Source: an uncultured Bacteroidales bacterium | GTDB taxonomy: Bacteria > Bacteroidota > Bacteroidia > Bacteroidales > F082 | NCBI GenBank assembly: GCA_905233445.1 | Contig: CAJOEP010000020.1 | Location: 1 to 64,000, forward strand | DNA length: 64,000 nucleotides | Direction of reading: 5' to 3' | Part shown: positions 16,770 through 25,450 of the stretch, in pieces | Position numbering within the stretch: position 1 is the first letter of the stretch | Layout of the letters: every line of letters starts with the position of its first letter | The notes under the pieces: generated by a model | The model's database searches: none | What the model saw: only the letters and a program-made list of their open reading frames with translations | What the model was told of the DNA's origin: nothing | Made by a program: the position numbers and the translations under genes

Positions 16770-18956
16770 TCAATACGACAGCTCTACGTTTCTGATGGCT
16801 CTCAAAAGAATCTGCGAGAAATAATCCGATATCTGGTCACCGCCCATGTTTTTAATCTCATCGCCTTCAGGCACGATATTGCCCTTGTTAAGCGCATCGA
16901 TGTTGATGGTAATGTTGCGTATCTGCTGTGCGCTGCCGACCACCTTGCCGGTGACATCTTCGGTAGTCGCATCTGGTGTGTATCCCGGTGATGTCCCATC
17001 GCCAGAAGCTTCGGGAATGATATCTTCAGACGCCGGTTTGTTCTCTTCCGCTTCTTCCTGCTTACGTTTAAGGCTGACGTTTCTCCAAGCTTCGGATGTC
17101 TCTTTGGCCCGCTGCACACTGTCTGATGCGAACGCCTGTCTGTTAGCCTCGCGTTTTTGCTTGATTTCGTCAATTTCGACGCTTGCGCTGGTTTTGATAT
17201 CCTGTCCGAGTATTTCCTTCGCCTCGCTGAAATTACCCTTCAGAGCCGCTTTAATGGCTTGTCCGATATTGGAGAAAAGCTGCCCGACATACTGCCCGAA
17301 CCCTTTTATTCTAAGCCAGAAAATCTGTATGTCGTACCACAGTTCCGTTATTCCGAACTTCCAGTTGTCAACGAATTGTTTGAATGAGTTGACAAGGGTT
17401 ACCTTGACAGCATGCCATACTGTTGTCCAGCCTTCATAACGCCTGCACAGAACTACAATGGCCCCAACCAACGCTCCAATAGCCGTTATAATGAGGCCTA
17501 TAGGGTTGGCACTCATGGCAATATTTAATGCCCATTGAGCTGCGGTCAGGACGGCGTTCTTTACCGCGAGCGCGGCGGTGGCTACTGTGGTCGCTATCAA
17601 CTGACCGTGTACCACCGCCCAAGCTCCGGCAATGCCTATGATAACAGGATACCACTCGGAAATAAAGCCTTTCACTTTTGAAATGGCAGGGATGAGCCAG
17701 TTGGTGAAAGCTGCAGCCCATTCACCAACTTTCTTTATAACCGGGAGAAAAGCCTGTCCGATACGTATCATTATATAATGAACGTTGTTAAGAGCTATCT
17801 TCCAACCGTCTGTAGATGTCAGACTGTCCTGATAAGCCCTGTTCAACGCACCTTGCGAGTTTGTCGTCGCGTCGATAATGCCGCGAAGTTTCTCTGTGTC
17901 TTGTGTCATGACGGCGAATGCCGATGACGCCATCTGGTCAAGGCCCAAGGAAGCGAGTGCCTGTGATTTGGCGGCGTCATTCAATCCGTTCAATCGCGTC
18001 GAGAGCTGCTGTATGATGTCCACAAGTGGCAGCATCTTTCCTTTGGAATCGTAAAGGTTGACGCCCAGCTCCTTGAACTTCGAAACCTTTGCAGGATCTG
18101 CAAGCGCGCGGAATGCGCCCTCGAGTAATGTTGTGGCTGCTTCGGCTTTCTGACCTTGGGCTGTCAGGAATGCGAATGCTCCTGCAGTCTCTTCCAAAAC
18201 GAAACCGGCATTCTTTGCCACAGGTACAACTTTAGGAAGATACGATGCGATATCGCCCATTTCGGCGGCACCTTTGTTGAGTGTCGCAAACAAAACATCG
18301 TACACGGTATTTATATCGCGTCCGGCTGAATTCATCACGTTGACACCGGCACGTGCCACGGTCGCCACATCCACGAAACCTGCTTTGGAGGCTCGCAATG
18401 TCGGCTCGAGAGCTTTCAATGATTGCTCGGTATTGAGACCTGCCGAAATGATTTTGTTGAAGGCATCCGGGACCTCCTGAAGCGGTGCCACATTTCGTCT
18501 TCCAATATTCAGAAGCTCGTCACTGAGTTCCGACAGTTTTTCTTTTGAGAGTTGCGCTGTCACGTTGACCTTGGCAAGTCCCTCTTCCCAATTAAGCGCG
18601 TCCTTGGCACAAGCCACACCAGCCGTACCCAATGCCATTATTGCTGCAGTAGCAGCCACAATGGGATTCTTCAGCAAATCAAACACACGCCCGAGCAATG
18701 GGACTTCGGACATGATATCTTTGACTGAATCGGAAAATTTCTCTTTCAGCGAATGCAGACGAACCTTCATGTCGGCCACATTTCGTGTCAGGCTGTCACG
18801 CATTCTAACAAAGGACGTTGAAGCAGCCGTGCTCATGCTTTGGATCTTGTCCTTCATTTCCTTCGTGCTTTTTGTGACATTGTCTCTCGCCTTGGTGAGA
18901 CCTGTCTTCATTCTGTCCTTGATGTCAAGGAGCAGTTCCACTTTTGATTGTGCCAT
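16770..18956 (-). CDS. Tail tape measure protein (TP901 core type)
   Basis: 728 residues. A coiled-coil N-terminus (about 1-90) is followed by the conserved tape-measure core (about 120-380) with KDALNWEEGLAKVNVTAQ, LLNIGRRNVAPLQEVPDAF, ISAGLNTEQSL and FLTAQGQKAEAATTLLEGA. Several hydrophobic segments (about 390-520) would lie inside the tube and cross the membrane at injection. It sets tail length. Unusually it is encoded in the head operon on the strand opposite to sheath, tube and chaperones. Confidence 0.9.
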   Translation of the reverse strand: MAQSKVELLLDIKDRMKTGLTKARDNVTKSTKEMKDKIQSMSTAASTSFVRMRDSLTRNVADMKVRLHSLKEKFSDSVKDIMSEVPLLGRVFDLLKNPIVAATAAIMALGTAGVACAKDALNWEEGLAKVNVTAQLSKEKLSELSDELLNIGRRNVAPLQEVPDAFNKIISAGLNTEQSLKALEPTLRASKAGFVDVATVARAGVNVMNSAGRDINTVYDVLFATLNKGAAEMGDIASYLPKVVPVAKNAGFVLEETAGAFAFLTAQGQKAEAATTLLEGAFRALADPAKVSKFKELGVNLYDSKGKMLPLVDIIQQLSTRLNGLNDAAKSQALASLGLDQMASSAFAVMTQDTEKLRGIIDATTNSQGALNRAYQDSLTSTDGWKIALNNVHYIMIRIGQAFLPVIKKVGEWAAAFTNWLIPAISKVKGFISEWYPVIIGIAGAWAVVHGQLIATTVATAALAVKNAVLTAAQWALNIAMSANPIGLIITAIGALVGAIVVLCRRYEGWTTVWHAVKVTLVNSFKQFVDNWKFGITELWYDIQIFWLRIKGFGQYVGQLFSNIGQAIKAALKGNFSEAKEILGQDIKTSASVEIDEIKQKREANRQAFASDSVQRAKETSEAWRNVSLKRKQEEAEENKPASEDIIPEASGDGTSPGYTPDATTEDVTGKVVGSAQQIRNITINIDALNKGNIVPEGDEIKNMGGDQISDYFSQILLRAIRNVELSY

Positions 18957-18958
18957 GG

Positions 18959-19180
18959 TTATAAGGTTTTGTAAAGGGCTATCTGCTCAAGGTATTGAAT
19001 GGTGGTGTTAAGCTCGCCGTTCTTTATCATTTCCTTGAGAGACCGCTTGGATTTCACTACCGGTTTGCCCTTATAGTTCAACACGAGGTATTTGTATCCT
19101 GTCAAGTTATGGAACTTGTTTGCTTTCTTGATGGCGTGCTTCAGACGAAGCTGTTGAAATAATTTTTTAAGTTTTTTCAT
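18959..19180 (-). CDS. Small basic phage protein
   Basis: 73 residues, strongly basic N-terminus (MKKLKKLFQQLRLKHAIKKA) and a core KYLVLNYKGKPVVKSKRSL. The same general type occurs between head and tail genes in other Bacteroidota Mu-like prophages, as far as I recall. It is basic, unlike typical acidic immunity proteins, so I do not call it the antidote of the neighbouring MuF toxin domain. Confidence 0.6.
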   Translation of the reverse strand: MKKLKKLFQQLRLKHAIKKANKFHNLTGYKYLVLNYKGKPVVKSKRSLKEMIKNGELNTTIQYLEQIALYKTL

Positions 19181-19183
19181 TTT

Positions 19184-19217
19184 TTTGTTGTTTGTATTAA
19201 AATAATTTCTATTTTTG
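19184..19217 (+). promoter_or_regulatory. Rightward promoter facing into the 3' end of the MuF gene
   Basis: TTTG at 19184-19187 and TATTTTTG at 19210-19217 (22-base gap) repeat the layout of the phage early promoter, on the strand opposite to the MuF gene. A possible short hairpin (AAAGGA...TCCTTT then T run, 19237-19260) follows. It could produce a short or antisense RNA covering the end of the toxin-like domain. Confidence 0.45.
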
Positions 19218-19257
19218 CAGTGCGGGGGGTGTACCGAAAGGAGCCTCCCGTTCCTTT

Positions 19258-20571
19258 TTATAAATCCATTTCAAATATTATACAATCATACTCAACACAG
19301 ATTATCTTGCTGAATTCCAGATATTGCCCATCATGTAACTTTTCAAGTCCATTATATCTTTTGATGGCTTTTTCTAATATTTCCTGGTCAAATCCGCCAT
19401 TGGGATAATGTAAAACCGCAATCTCTGTAGTTTTCTTGGATGCACAATGCTTGAGTCCGCGGAGTATGTTGTTTTCGGTGACCGTCTCGCAACTTGCTAT
19501 CTCAAAACTGCAATTATCCCATAAACCTTCTGTAAATCTTTCACCGATTACATTACTTTTTTCAGCGCCGAAAATAACAGAACGACCTTTTTTGAATCCA
19601 GCTTTTTGAACGTCTTTTTCATAAGTCCCTTTTGCTTTGTCGAAATTGTGGTCTTTATGCGTGGCCTTGAGGCCTCCATTCCCCCAGTCAAAATCGACAT
19701 CGGTATAGTCTTTGTCAGCTTTGAGCCTCTGGTACTCTTGAGCGTTGTCGAGAATACGTCTTACCTCCTCCCGGGTCGTTTCCTTCAGCTTGTATTCATA
19801 CTCTTTCGGCAGACGCTTGAAATAGGCGTGTCCGGCAGGGAACGCTATGCCATGTTTACCGAAGTTGATCTGGAACATCTTAGGCACTTGTGGCGGTATG
19901 ATTTTCTCGCTCGGTGTCTCCTTGGCGGCTGACGACGGAAGCTGTATCACCTCACACCTGCAGCCCCATCCGTTAGGTGGCATGTAGATGTCCCAGAACG
20001 GGTCATCGACACGTTTCTTCACGCCGTTGAGCCTGGCGTGGTCTTCGCGTGTGTTGCTGTCCATCACCGCCTGGTACTGGAGCATCGGCATTGCCTTGGC
20101 GTTTCTCTTGAACTCGTTCCACCGGGCGCCACACTGGCTTGCGGCTATTGCCTGGTTGTATTCGGTGCGCAACCAGTTGCCGTTGTATTTGGCATCAATC
20201 TCCTCCACGGCTTTTCGGAATTCCTCAAAGCTTCTTATCCTGTCGCCGTCGCGCAAGGCATCGGTCATATCGCGAAGCTCATGATAGTTCTTTGCCGCCG
20301 AGAAACTGTAAACGTTTTCCGTTATCTTTGCCAGCGTCTCCCAGTCCGGGGAGTTGTATGCCACGTCGTTTATCCCCATTCCATAGCCTTTTTTGACAGC
20401 CCCAATCAATTGCGAAGCTGTTGCTCTCAACAAATCCATTTGGACATCGGTTGAGCCAGTCTCGTATATCTCGCGTGCGGCTCTCTCGATGGCTTCAGCG
20501 ACATCCTTTGACACGGATATACCGGCAGCTATCGGCAAAGTGCCACAGCATGGCGATGGTGGATATAGCAT
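19258..20571 (-). CDS. MuF-type head morphogenesis protein with C-terminal toxin-like domain
   Basis: 437 residues. About residues 1-240 are the MuF/SPP1 gp7 head morphogenesis domain, marked by WLRTEYNQAIAASQCGARW, VMDSNTREDHARLNGVK and MPPNGWGCRCEVIQLP. After a linker of about 50 residues a separate domain begins near residue 290 (FDWGNGGLKATHKDHNFDKA ... FTEGLWDNCSFEIASCETVT ... NNILRGLKHCASKKT). This architecture, a MuF domain fused to a variable nuclease-like C-terminus, is that of phage MuF polymorphic toxins; CdiA-CT-like nuclease activity is inferred. It lies between portal and tape measure. No obvious immunity gene is adjacent. Confidence 0.8.
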   Translation of the reverse strand: MLYPPSPCCGTLPIAAGISVSKDVAEAIERAAREIYETGSTDVQMDLLRATASQLIGAVKKGYGMGINDVAYNSPDWETLAKITENVYSFSAAKNYHELRDMTDALRDGDRIRSFEEFRKAVEEIDAKYNGNWLRTEYNQAIAASQCGARWNEFKRNAKAMPMLQYQAVMDSNTREDHARLNGVKKRVDDPFWDIYMPPNGWGCRCEVIQLPSSAAKETPSEKIIPPQVPKMFQINFGKHGIAFPAGHAYFKRLPKEYEYKLKETTREEVRRILDNAQEYQRLKADKDYTDVDFDWGNGGLKATHKDHNFDKAKGTYEKDVQKAGFKKGRSVIFGAEKSNVIGERFTEGLWDNCSFEIASCETVTENNILRGLKHCASKKTTEIAVLHYPNGGFDQEILEKAIKRYNGLEKLHDGQYLEFSKIICVEYDCIIFEMDL

Positions 20572-20603
20572 GGGAAGCAGGGCTTCACCCTTTCCTTGCT
20601 TCC

Positions 20604-21785
20604 CTAACGAAAATTTTCCGAAAGGTTATCCGTCTGGAAAGGGTTCTCTTTCACCCCGGTTATCGGAATGTCGAAGGTTTTGCTCACCCATTCCTGGTCT
20701 ATTTCATAATGCTGCAGCGCGGTGTTGACTATATCCCAATGCTCCTTAAGCGTCAGCTCGCTGCCATGGTCAAACTCGAAATAGTCTGTCTTCGGGCTGA
20801 TGCCGTATCCCCAATAATCCAGAATCGGGAAAAGCTGGTCGTTGACGACAAACTCCACCAAGCGGCTGTCGGCCTGTGCGAGCTTCTCGTCAAGGTTGCG
20901 TTCATGAACCTCGCTCTGGCTCCTTGAACTGCCGTTATCGGTCACCATGGTGCCACCGACTATAGCTTTTGATATCTCGTTGTCGAGAGCGTCTATCTGA
21001 GCCTTGTACACCTGGAACGAGTCGCCACCGGTGAACGGCTGTATGTTTAGTGAAGTGCCTTCAGGAAGCACGGCTGTTGCCGCCTCCCCGAGAGCCTGCA
21101 GCATCTTCTGAACCTTGGCGACATTGGCGTCATCCGTCTTGTTTGTTGTGGCATAGATGAGAGGCATGCCGTATCGCTCTGAGAACTCGGCCCACGACTG
21201 CTGCGCGTTGCGTTTCCATATCAGCCCACCGCAGATGTCTGCCATGATGCCGAGATCTTCAGGCTCGCCGAAGCGCACAATATTGTTTTCAAACCCGGTT
21301 GAAATGTCGATATATTTGTCGCCTCCGACCTCAAGATAGACACGTTGCAGTCTTCCGCACACATTGCGCCTTGGTACCAATCGCCAATCCATGCTGGCGG
21401 AGTTGACAAGTTCAAGGATGGTGTATCCTTTGGTGACACACTCAAGCCCCTTCTCCATGAAGTTATAGAACCACTTCTTTTGAAGCATCTTTGTCTTTCC
21501 CTCATCGACCTCTCCGGTCTTGATGTCCTTGACGGAGAACTTGCGGCTTGTTGTGGCCGCTTTGCGAAGTTCCGACTGCGCTATGAAATGACCGTCGGCC
21601 TTAAGGTTTTCGTACAAATCCTGCAGCACGTAGTTGCGCGGGTTGGTCGGGTCTTCCGCCATCTTGAGCGCGTTGCGCCATTTCCTGATTTCAGCGCGGC
21701 TTTTGTCCTTGAATTCAGATATGATGGCAGCTACGATGTCGCTGTCCTTTTTTACGGCTTTCGTTTGTCGTTTGTCTTTGCTCAT
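20604..21785 (-). CDS. Portal protein (Mu gp29-like, DUF935)
   Basis: 393 residues from ATG 21785 (a TTG codon at 21791 would add two residues). QQSWAEFSERYGMPLIYATT, a PRRN segment and the C-terminal ENPFQTDNL are hallmarks of the DUF935 portal family. It forms the dodecameric DNA gate of the capsid. The start lies 2 bases after the upstream stop, and MuF follows, the same order as Mu gp29-gp30. Confidence 0.9.
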   Translation of the reverse strand: MSKDKRQTKAVKKDSDIVAAIISEFKDKSRAEIRKWRNALKMAEDPTNPRNYVLQDLYENLKADGHFIAQSELRKAATTSRKFSVKDIKTGEVDEGKTKMLQKKWFYNFMEKGLECVTKGYTILELVNSASMDWRLVPRRNVCGRLQRVYLEVGGDKYIDISTGFENNIVRFGEPEDLGIMADICGGLIWKRNAQQSWAEFSERYGMPLIYATTNKTDDANVAKVQKMLQALGEAATAVLPEGTSLNIQPFTGGDSFQVYKAQIDALDNEISKAIVGGTMVTDNGSSRSQSEVHERNLDEKLAQADSRLVEFVVNDQLFPILDYWGYGISPKTDYFEFDHGSELTLKEHWDIVNTALQHYEIDQEWVSKTFDIPITGVKENPFQTDNLSENFR

Positions 21786-21787
21786 AA

Positions 21788-22204
21788 TCAATACTTGTTA
21801 AAATTCTGCTTATAGCGTGATACGATTGATATGTCACTCTTGTAATCGTCATCGCCAAGCTGCGGAAGATCACTCTGCAGTGTGCCGTCACCTACAGCCT
21901 TGAGCCAATCAAGAGCGTCCTGATAGCGTTGTGCGCGGAGTTCCGGAATCTTTCTCGGTGCCCGTTTGCTCCATAGATGGTAAAGAGCGATGTCGATGGT
22001 TATCATCACAATGAACAGGTCGCGGTCGTCACCTGTTGCGGAAAATATGGTTCTGCAGTCGTAACGACCGCCGATATACTGTTTAATCTGGTCGATGGCC
22101 ATGCGCTCGGCAGTGCCGAGGTTAGCGTTGCCTTCAGATGAGTCAAGCAGGGACAATATCTCCTGTCTCACCTGTACGTCGTAGTCTGATTCGTTGATGA
22201 ACAT
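21788..22204 (-). CDS. Mu gp36-like protein (DUF1320)
   Basis: 138 residues from ATG 22204, one base after the terminase stop; the longer open frame to 22372 overlaps the terminase gene and is not used. MFINESDYDVQVRQEIL, AERMAIDQIKQYIGGRYDC and MITIDIALYHLWSKRAPRKI fit DUF1320 (Mu gp36), a head-tail connector-type protein. Confidence 0.8.
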   Translation of the reverse strand: MFINESDYDVQVRQEILSLLDSSEGNANLGTAERMAIDQIKQYIGGRYDCRTIFSATGDDRDLFIVMITIDIALYHLWSKRAPRKIPELRAQRYQDALDWLKAVGDGTLQSDLPQLGDDDYKSDISIVSRYKQNFNKY

Positions 22205-22205
22205 A

Positions 22206-23786
22206 TTAGAATCTGTTTTTGTTACGTGAAATCCTTTCCTGTCTTGATGTGATATGGATGTTACCGATATCGCATCGTTCAAGCGTGTAAAGTTCCTTAC
22301 AGGCACCGTGAACAGCATCCGGACCGTCATCGTTAGCCTGGCTTCCTTTCTCGAAAGCGAGGAACTGGTCAACCAGACACACCATATCCGGATCGTTCAC
22401 CAAATCCTCGTTGAATATCATGTTATGACGCTCAAAGTGTCCTGACAGAGACTCAATTCTGTCGAATTTGTCGGCCTTGCCTCGTTTGTCAGCCACCACC
22501 GGGATGTAATATCCGCGTTTGTCCCCTTCGAGATCAAAGTCGCTTACAAAGTCATCCATGGCAAACAAGCCCTCTATCTTATATTTGATATTGTATCTGT
22601 CGAGATGTCTGTCCTCATACAAGTTATAGAGCCATTCAGCACATTTGGCACGGCTACCGCGACGCAGATATGCGTATATGACATGGAACTGCCTCTTGTA
22701 TTTGCCTACCAGAATCATTCCTTTGAAGTCACCGGCATCTTTATAGGAAAGGTCGCCATAGAAACACAATGCATCGTACTGGCCAAGCGGCAGCATCTTA
22801 CCCCAGATGATGTCCTGGTGCTTGAATATAGTGCCGTCTTCAATGTGCTTGTGCATATATTCGCGCATGAACGACCTGTATGGTGTGGTGTTGAATTTGT
22901 TTCTCCAGTATTCGGCTGAAGTCTTTTCAGGCCATTCTGGTTCAAAAGTGTTGAGGTTTTTCACCGCACACACTGTCATCACTTCGAAAACGTCTTCGTC
23001 GCCTGTCTGCTTGGCTTTGGCCTTGGCTTCGATGAAGTAGTTCTTCAGACGGTTGGTGATAGACTTCTTGTGGAAGTTGTTATTGGCATATATGAAACGC
23101 TCCGTGCTGTCGTTGTCGCTGTCGAAGCATCCCCACACATCCTCGGTGATGAAATCAACCGCCTGGCGCATGAGCCTGTCGTTGTTCACATGGCGTTTGT
23201 TGTCAACATCATCAACCACTATATAGTCGGGTCTGTTTTCTTCATCACGTGCGCCGCGCGGATTTTCAAGAAAACCCAACGACATGAAGTGTACGCCGTC
23301 CGATGTGGAGAAATCGCCTTCAGCCCAGTCCCCGTATTGGTAGCGGTTCCCGTAATCCCTGATTAAACGCTGGTTAAACTGTATTTGAGCCTGTATGTCG
23401 CTAAGCAGCTGTGCGGCCTTGTCGCTTGTCTCACCGACAAGGAGCATGAATTTGAGGTCGTGAAGTGCAAGATACAGATAGAGAGGGATGCCCATGTCGA
23501 TATGGACTGACTTGGCGGCCGAGCGGTACCATTCAGCCATTATCTTGATGCGCTTGTTCTTTATTATCTTTTTGGCGAGAGCCTTGTGGAACCAAGCGCA
23601 CGGTTTTTTCGCGTAGTTTGGGAAATAGTATTCGAACCACTTGATGTAGTCTTTCTCAAGGGCTTTCATACGTTTGGCCTTTTGAGCTTCTGTCTCTACA
23701 TCATCTATGGTGCGTATGCTCAGAGCCTTACTCTTGACTCTTTCCCAATGCGCGAGGGCTTGTTTCTCTGTCCTGATGGCACCCAT
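22206..23786 (-). CDS. Terminase large subunit
   Basis: 526 residues. An ATPase domain with a deviant Walker A (EWYRSAAKSVHI, about 85-96) and Walker B YIVVDDVD (about 190), and a C-terminal RNase H-like nuclease domain with metal-binding Asp in YGDLSYKDAGD, AMDDFVSDFD and a final NDDGPDAVHG. It packages phage DNA through the portal encoded two genes downstream. Overlaps the small-subunit gene by one base. Confidence 0.92.
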   Translation of the reverse strand: MGAIRTEKQALAHWERVKSKALSIRTIDDVETEAQKAKRMKALEKDYIKWFEYYFPNYAKKPCAWFHKALAKKIIKNKRIKIMAEWYRSAAKSVHIDMGIPLYLYLALHDLKFMLLVGETSDKAAQLLSDIQAQIQFNQRLIRDYGNRYQYGDWAEGDFSTSDGVHFMSLGFLENPRGARDEENRPDYIVVDDVDNKRHVNNDRLMRQAVDFITEDVWGCFDSDNDSTERFIYANNNFHKKSITNRLKNYFIEAKAKAKQTGDEDVFEVMTVCAVKNLNTFEPEWPEKTSAEYWRNKFNTTPYRSFMREYMHKHIEDGTIFKHQDIIWGKMLPLGQYDALCFYGDLSYKDAGDFKGMILVGKYKRQFHVIYAYLRRGSRAKCAEWLYNLYEDRHLDRYNIKYKIEGLFAMDDFVSDFDLEGDKRGYYIPVVADKRGKADKFDRIESLSGHFERHNMIFNEDLVNDPDMVCLVDQFLAFEKGSQANDDGPDAVHGACKELYTLERCDIGNIHITSRQERISRNKNRF

Positions 23787-24232
23787 TATTCAATTGTTGT
23801 GTTGTTAAGCTTCTCTGCGATGAACAAATCTTGGTATTTGGTCATGGTTCTGATGAGTTCCGGGGAAAGCTCTGCATCAAATCTCATGCGAGTCTGAAGC
23901 CAGTTGTTGTAGGCTGAAAACACCTCAATGATGGTTACGACGTTGGTTTTTTTGTCAAGCTTTTCGATCGATGCGGCTATCTTGGCGAGATCGTCTGGAG
24001 TCCAGTTTGCATCATCAAGTCTCTCGCTGACCTTCTTCAGCATCTTGGCTACTATCTCCTGTCGTGAAACTGTCTTGGCGGCTCTCATCTCCTCCCAGTT
24101 CTCTTTACGGCTCCATGCGCTCACTGTTGTCTCCGACACGTCGAGACGCTGTGCTATCTCTTTTTGCGGCAAGCCCTGCATATAGTAGAGCTTTGCAAGT
24201 TCCCTTTTCATTTCGGATTCTTTTTTCGTCAT
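23786..24232 (-). CDS. Terminase small subunit-like HTH protein
   Basis: 148 residues. An N-terminal helix-turn-helix (ELAKLYYMQGLPQKEIAQRL, then DVSETTVSAWSRKENW) is followed by a helical oligomerisation part. First gene of the leftward late operon and directly upstream of the large subunit, so it most likely recognises phage DNA for packaging (compare DUF1804/Mu gp27). Confidence 0.8.
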   Translation of the reverse strand: MTKKESEMKRELAKLYYMQGLPQKEIAQRLDVSETTVSAWSRKENWEEMRAAKTVSRQEIVAKMLKKVSERLDDANWTPDDLAKIAASIEKLDKKTNVVTIIEVFSAYNNWLQTRMRFDAELSPELIRTMTKYQDLFIAEKLNNTTIE

Positions 24233-24253
24233 GTTTTTTGAATTGAAATTTTG

Positions 24254-24263
24254 TGCAAAAGTC
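24254..24263 (-). promoter_or_regulatory. Leftward late promoter element GACTTTTGCA
   Basis: GACTTTTGCA read on the minus strand, 22 bases before the terminase small-subunit start. The identical 10-mer occurs in the opposite direction at 24337-24346, each preceded 28-30 bases upstream by an ACT-T-run. Likely the -7 part of a phage-specific late promoter. Confidence 0.5.
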
Positions 24264-24336
24264 GCCTATATATCATTGATAGAAAAAAAGTTGGAAGTAT
24301 TACTGCACTATTTTTTAATAGGTGGGATAATGTTCG

Positions 24337-24346
24337 GACTTTTGCA
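24337..24346 (+). promoter_or_regulatory. Rightward late promoter element GACTTTTGCA
   Basis: Exact inverted copy of the element at 24254-24263, 21 bases before the protease start at 24367. The pair defines a divergent late control region. Confidence 0.5.
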
Positions 24347-24366
24347 TCGTGTTTCAACGAAAAGCT

Positions 24367-25434
24367 ATGAAAAACGAACTGAAATTATATGGCGAGATCT
24401 TCCCGGACACCGAGAATTCGGCCGCACGGTTTATCGAGAGGCTGAACGGAGCTTGTGAGGGCAGTAATGATGTGATCAACCTGCATATTCACTGTTATGG
24501 CGGCAGCGTGATTGAAGGTAATCTGATATACAATGCCATAGCACAGTGCAAGAAGCCTGTTGATGTGTATGTTGACGGCTTGGCGGCAAGTATGGGCAGC
24601 GTGATAATAATGGCGGCCAGAAAGATATATATGGCCAAGAACGCCTTCCTTATGGTTCATGCGCCTTCAGCCTGTGTCGTCGGAACTGCCGAAGAGATGG
24701 AAAAAGAGGCATTGTTGCTGCGCAAGATGGAAAATGTCTTGATAGCGGCATACGCCAAAAGAACCGGCAATAAAGAAGACGATATTAAGGAATGGATGAA
24801 GGGTGACAACTGGTTCTCGGCTGAAGATGCTCTTCTGGAAAACTTGTGCGATGGGGTCGTTGACGTGTTCGATGCCGACATCCTGCCAAAAGACGTGGAA
24901 ATCACGAAGCTGTCTGCAAGCGCACTGATGCGGCATGCGGCTTTATTTAATAACCTAAATAAACATCAAGAAATGGACAAAAAAAGTCTTATTGAAAAAT
25001 TCGGGCTCACCGGGGTGACACCCGACTCATCGGATGCTGAAGTTATGGCGGCACTCGAGGCGAAGTTCAATGAGGGCACCAACGGAAAGAAGGTGGCTGA
25101 AGAGGAACTCGCAAACATGAAAAAGAAACAGATCACAGACGCGGTCAGTGAGGCTATCAAAGCCAACAAGATCCCTGAGAGCCAGCGTGCCAACTATGTG
25201 GCTATCGGCGAGAAAAACGGTATAGAGACACTTACCTCTATCCTTGGCGAGATCAAAGTGGCACAGCCTTCGATTATCGGAGCTCTCGGCAAACAAGGCG
25301 GCTCGCCATCCAATGAGCGCGACAGCTGGGACTGGGAAAAGTGGCAGGCGAACGACCCTCGCGGGCTTGAAAAGATGAAAGTTGAGGATCCTGACAAATT
25401 CAAGGCATTGTATGATGCCAAGTATTCAAAATAA
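24367..25434 (+). CDS. ClpP-type prohead protease fused to scaffold
   Basis: 355 residues from ATG 24367. The first about 190 residues are a ClpP/S49-like serine protease: HCYGGSVIEGNLIYNAI, catalytic Ser in LAASMGSV and His in LMVHAPS. The remainder (from about MDKKSLIEKFGLTG) is a charged, helical scaffold-like region ending WDWEKWQANDPRGLEKM. Fusion or overlap of protease and scaffold is usual in Mu (protease I / scaffold Z). It cleaves scaffold during capsid maturation and precedes the capsid gene. Confidence 0.88.
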   Translation: MKNELKLYGEIFPDTENSAARFIERLNGACEGSNDVINLHIHCYGGSVIEGNLIYNAIAQCKKPVDVYVDGLAASMGSVIIMAARKIYMAKNAFLMVHAPSACVVGTAEEMEKEALLLRKMENVLIAAYAKRTGNKEDDIKEWMKGDNWFSAEDALLENLCDGVVDVFDADILPKDVEITKLSASALMRHAALFNNLNKHQEMDKKSLIEKFGLTGVTPDSSDAEVMAALEAKFNEGTNGKKVAEEELANMKKKQITDAVSEAIKANKIPESQRANYVAIGEKNGIETLTSILGEIKVAQPSIIGALGKQGGSPSNERDSWDWEKWQANDPRGLEKMKVEDPDKFKALYDAKYSK

Positions 25435-25450
25435 CAAAAACACCAACAAC

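Noticed and set aside
18959-19180. Immunity protein for the MuF toxin domain
   Set aside because: The product is strongly basic and resembles a small structural-region protein; nothing links it to the toxin except position.
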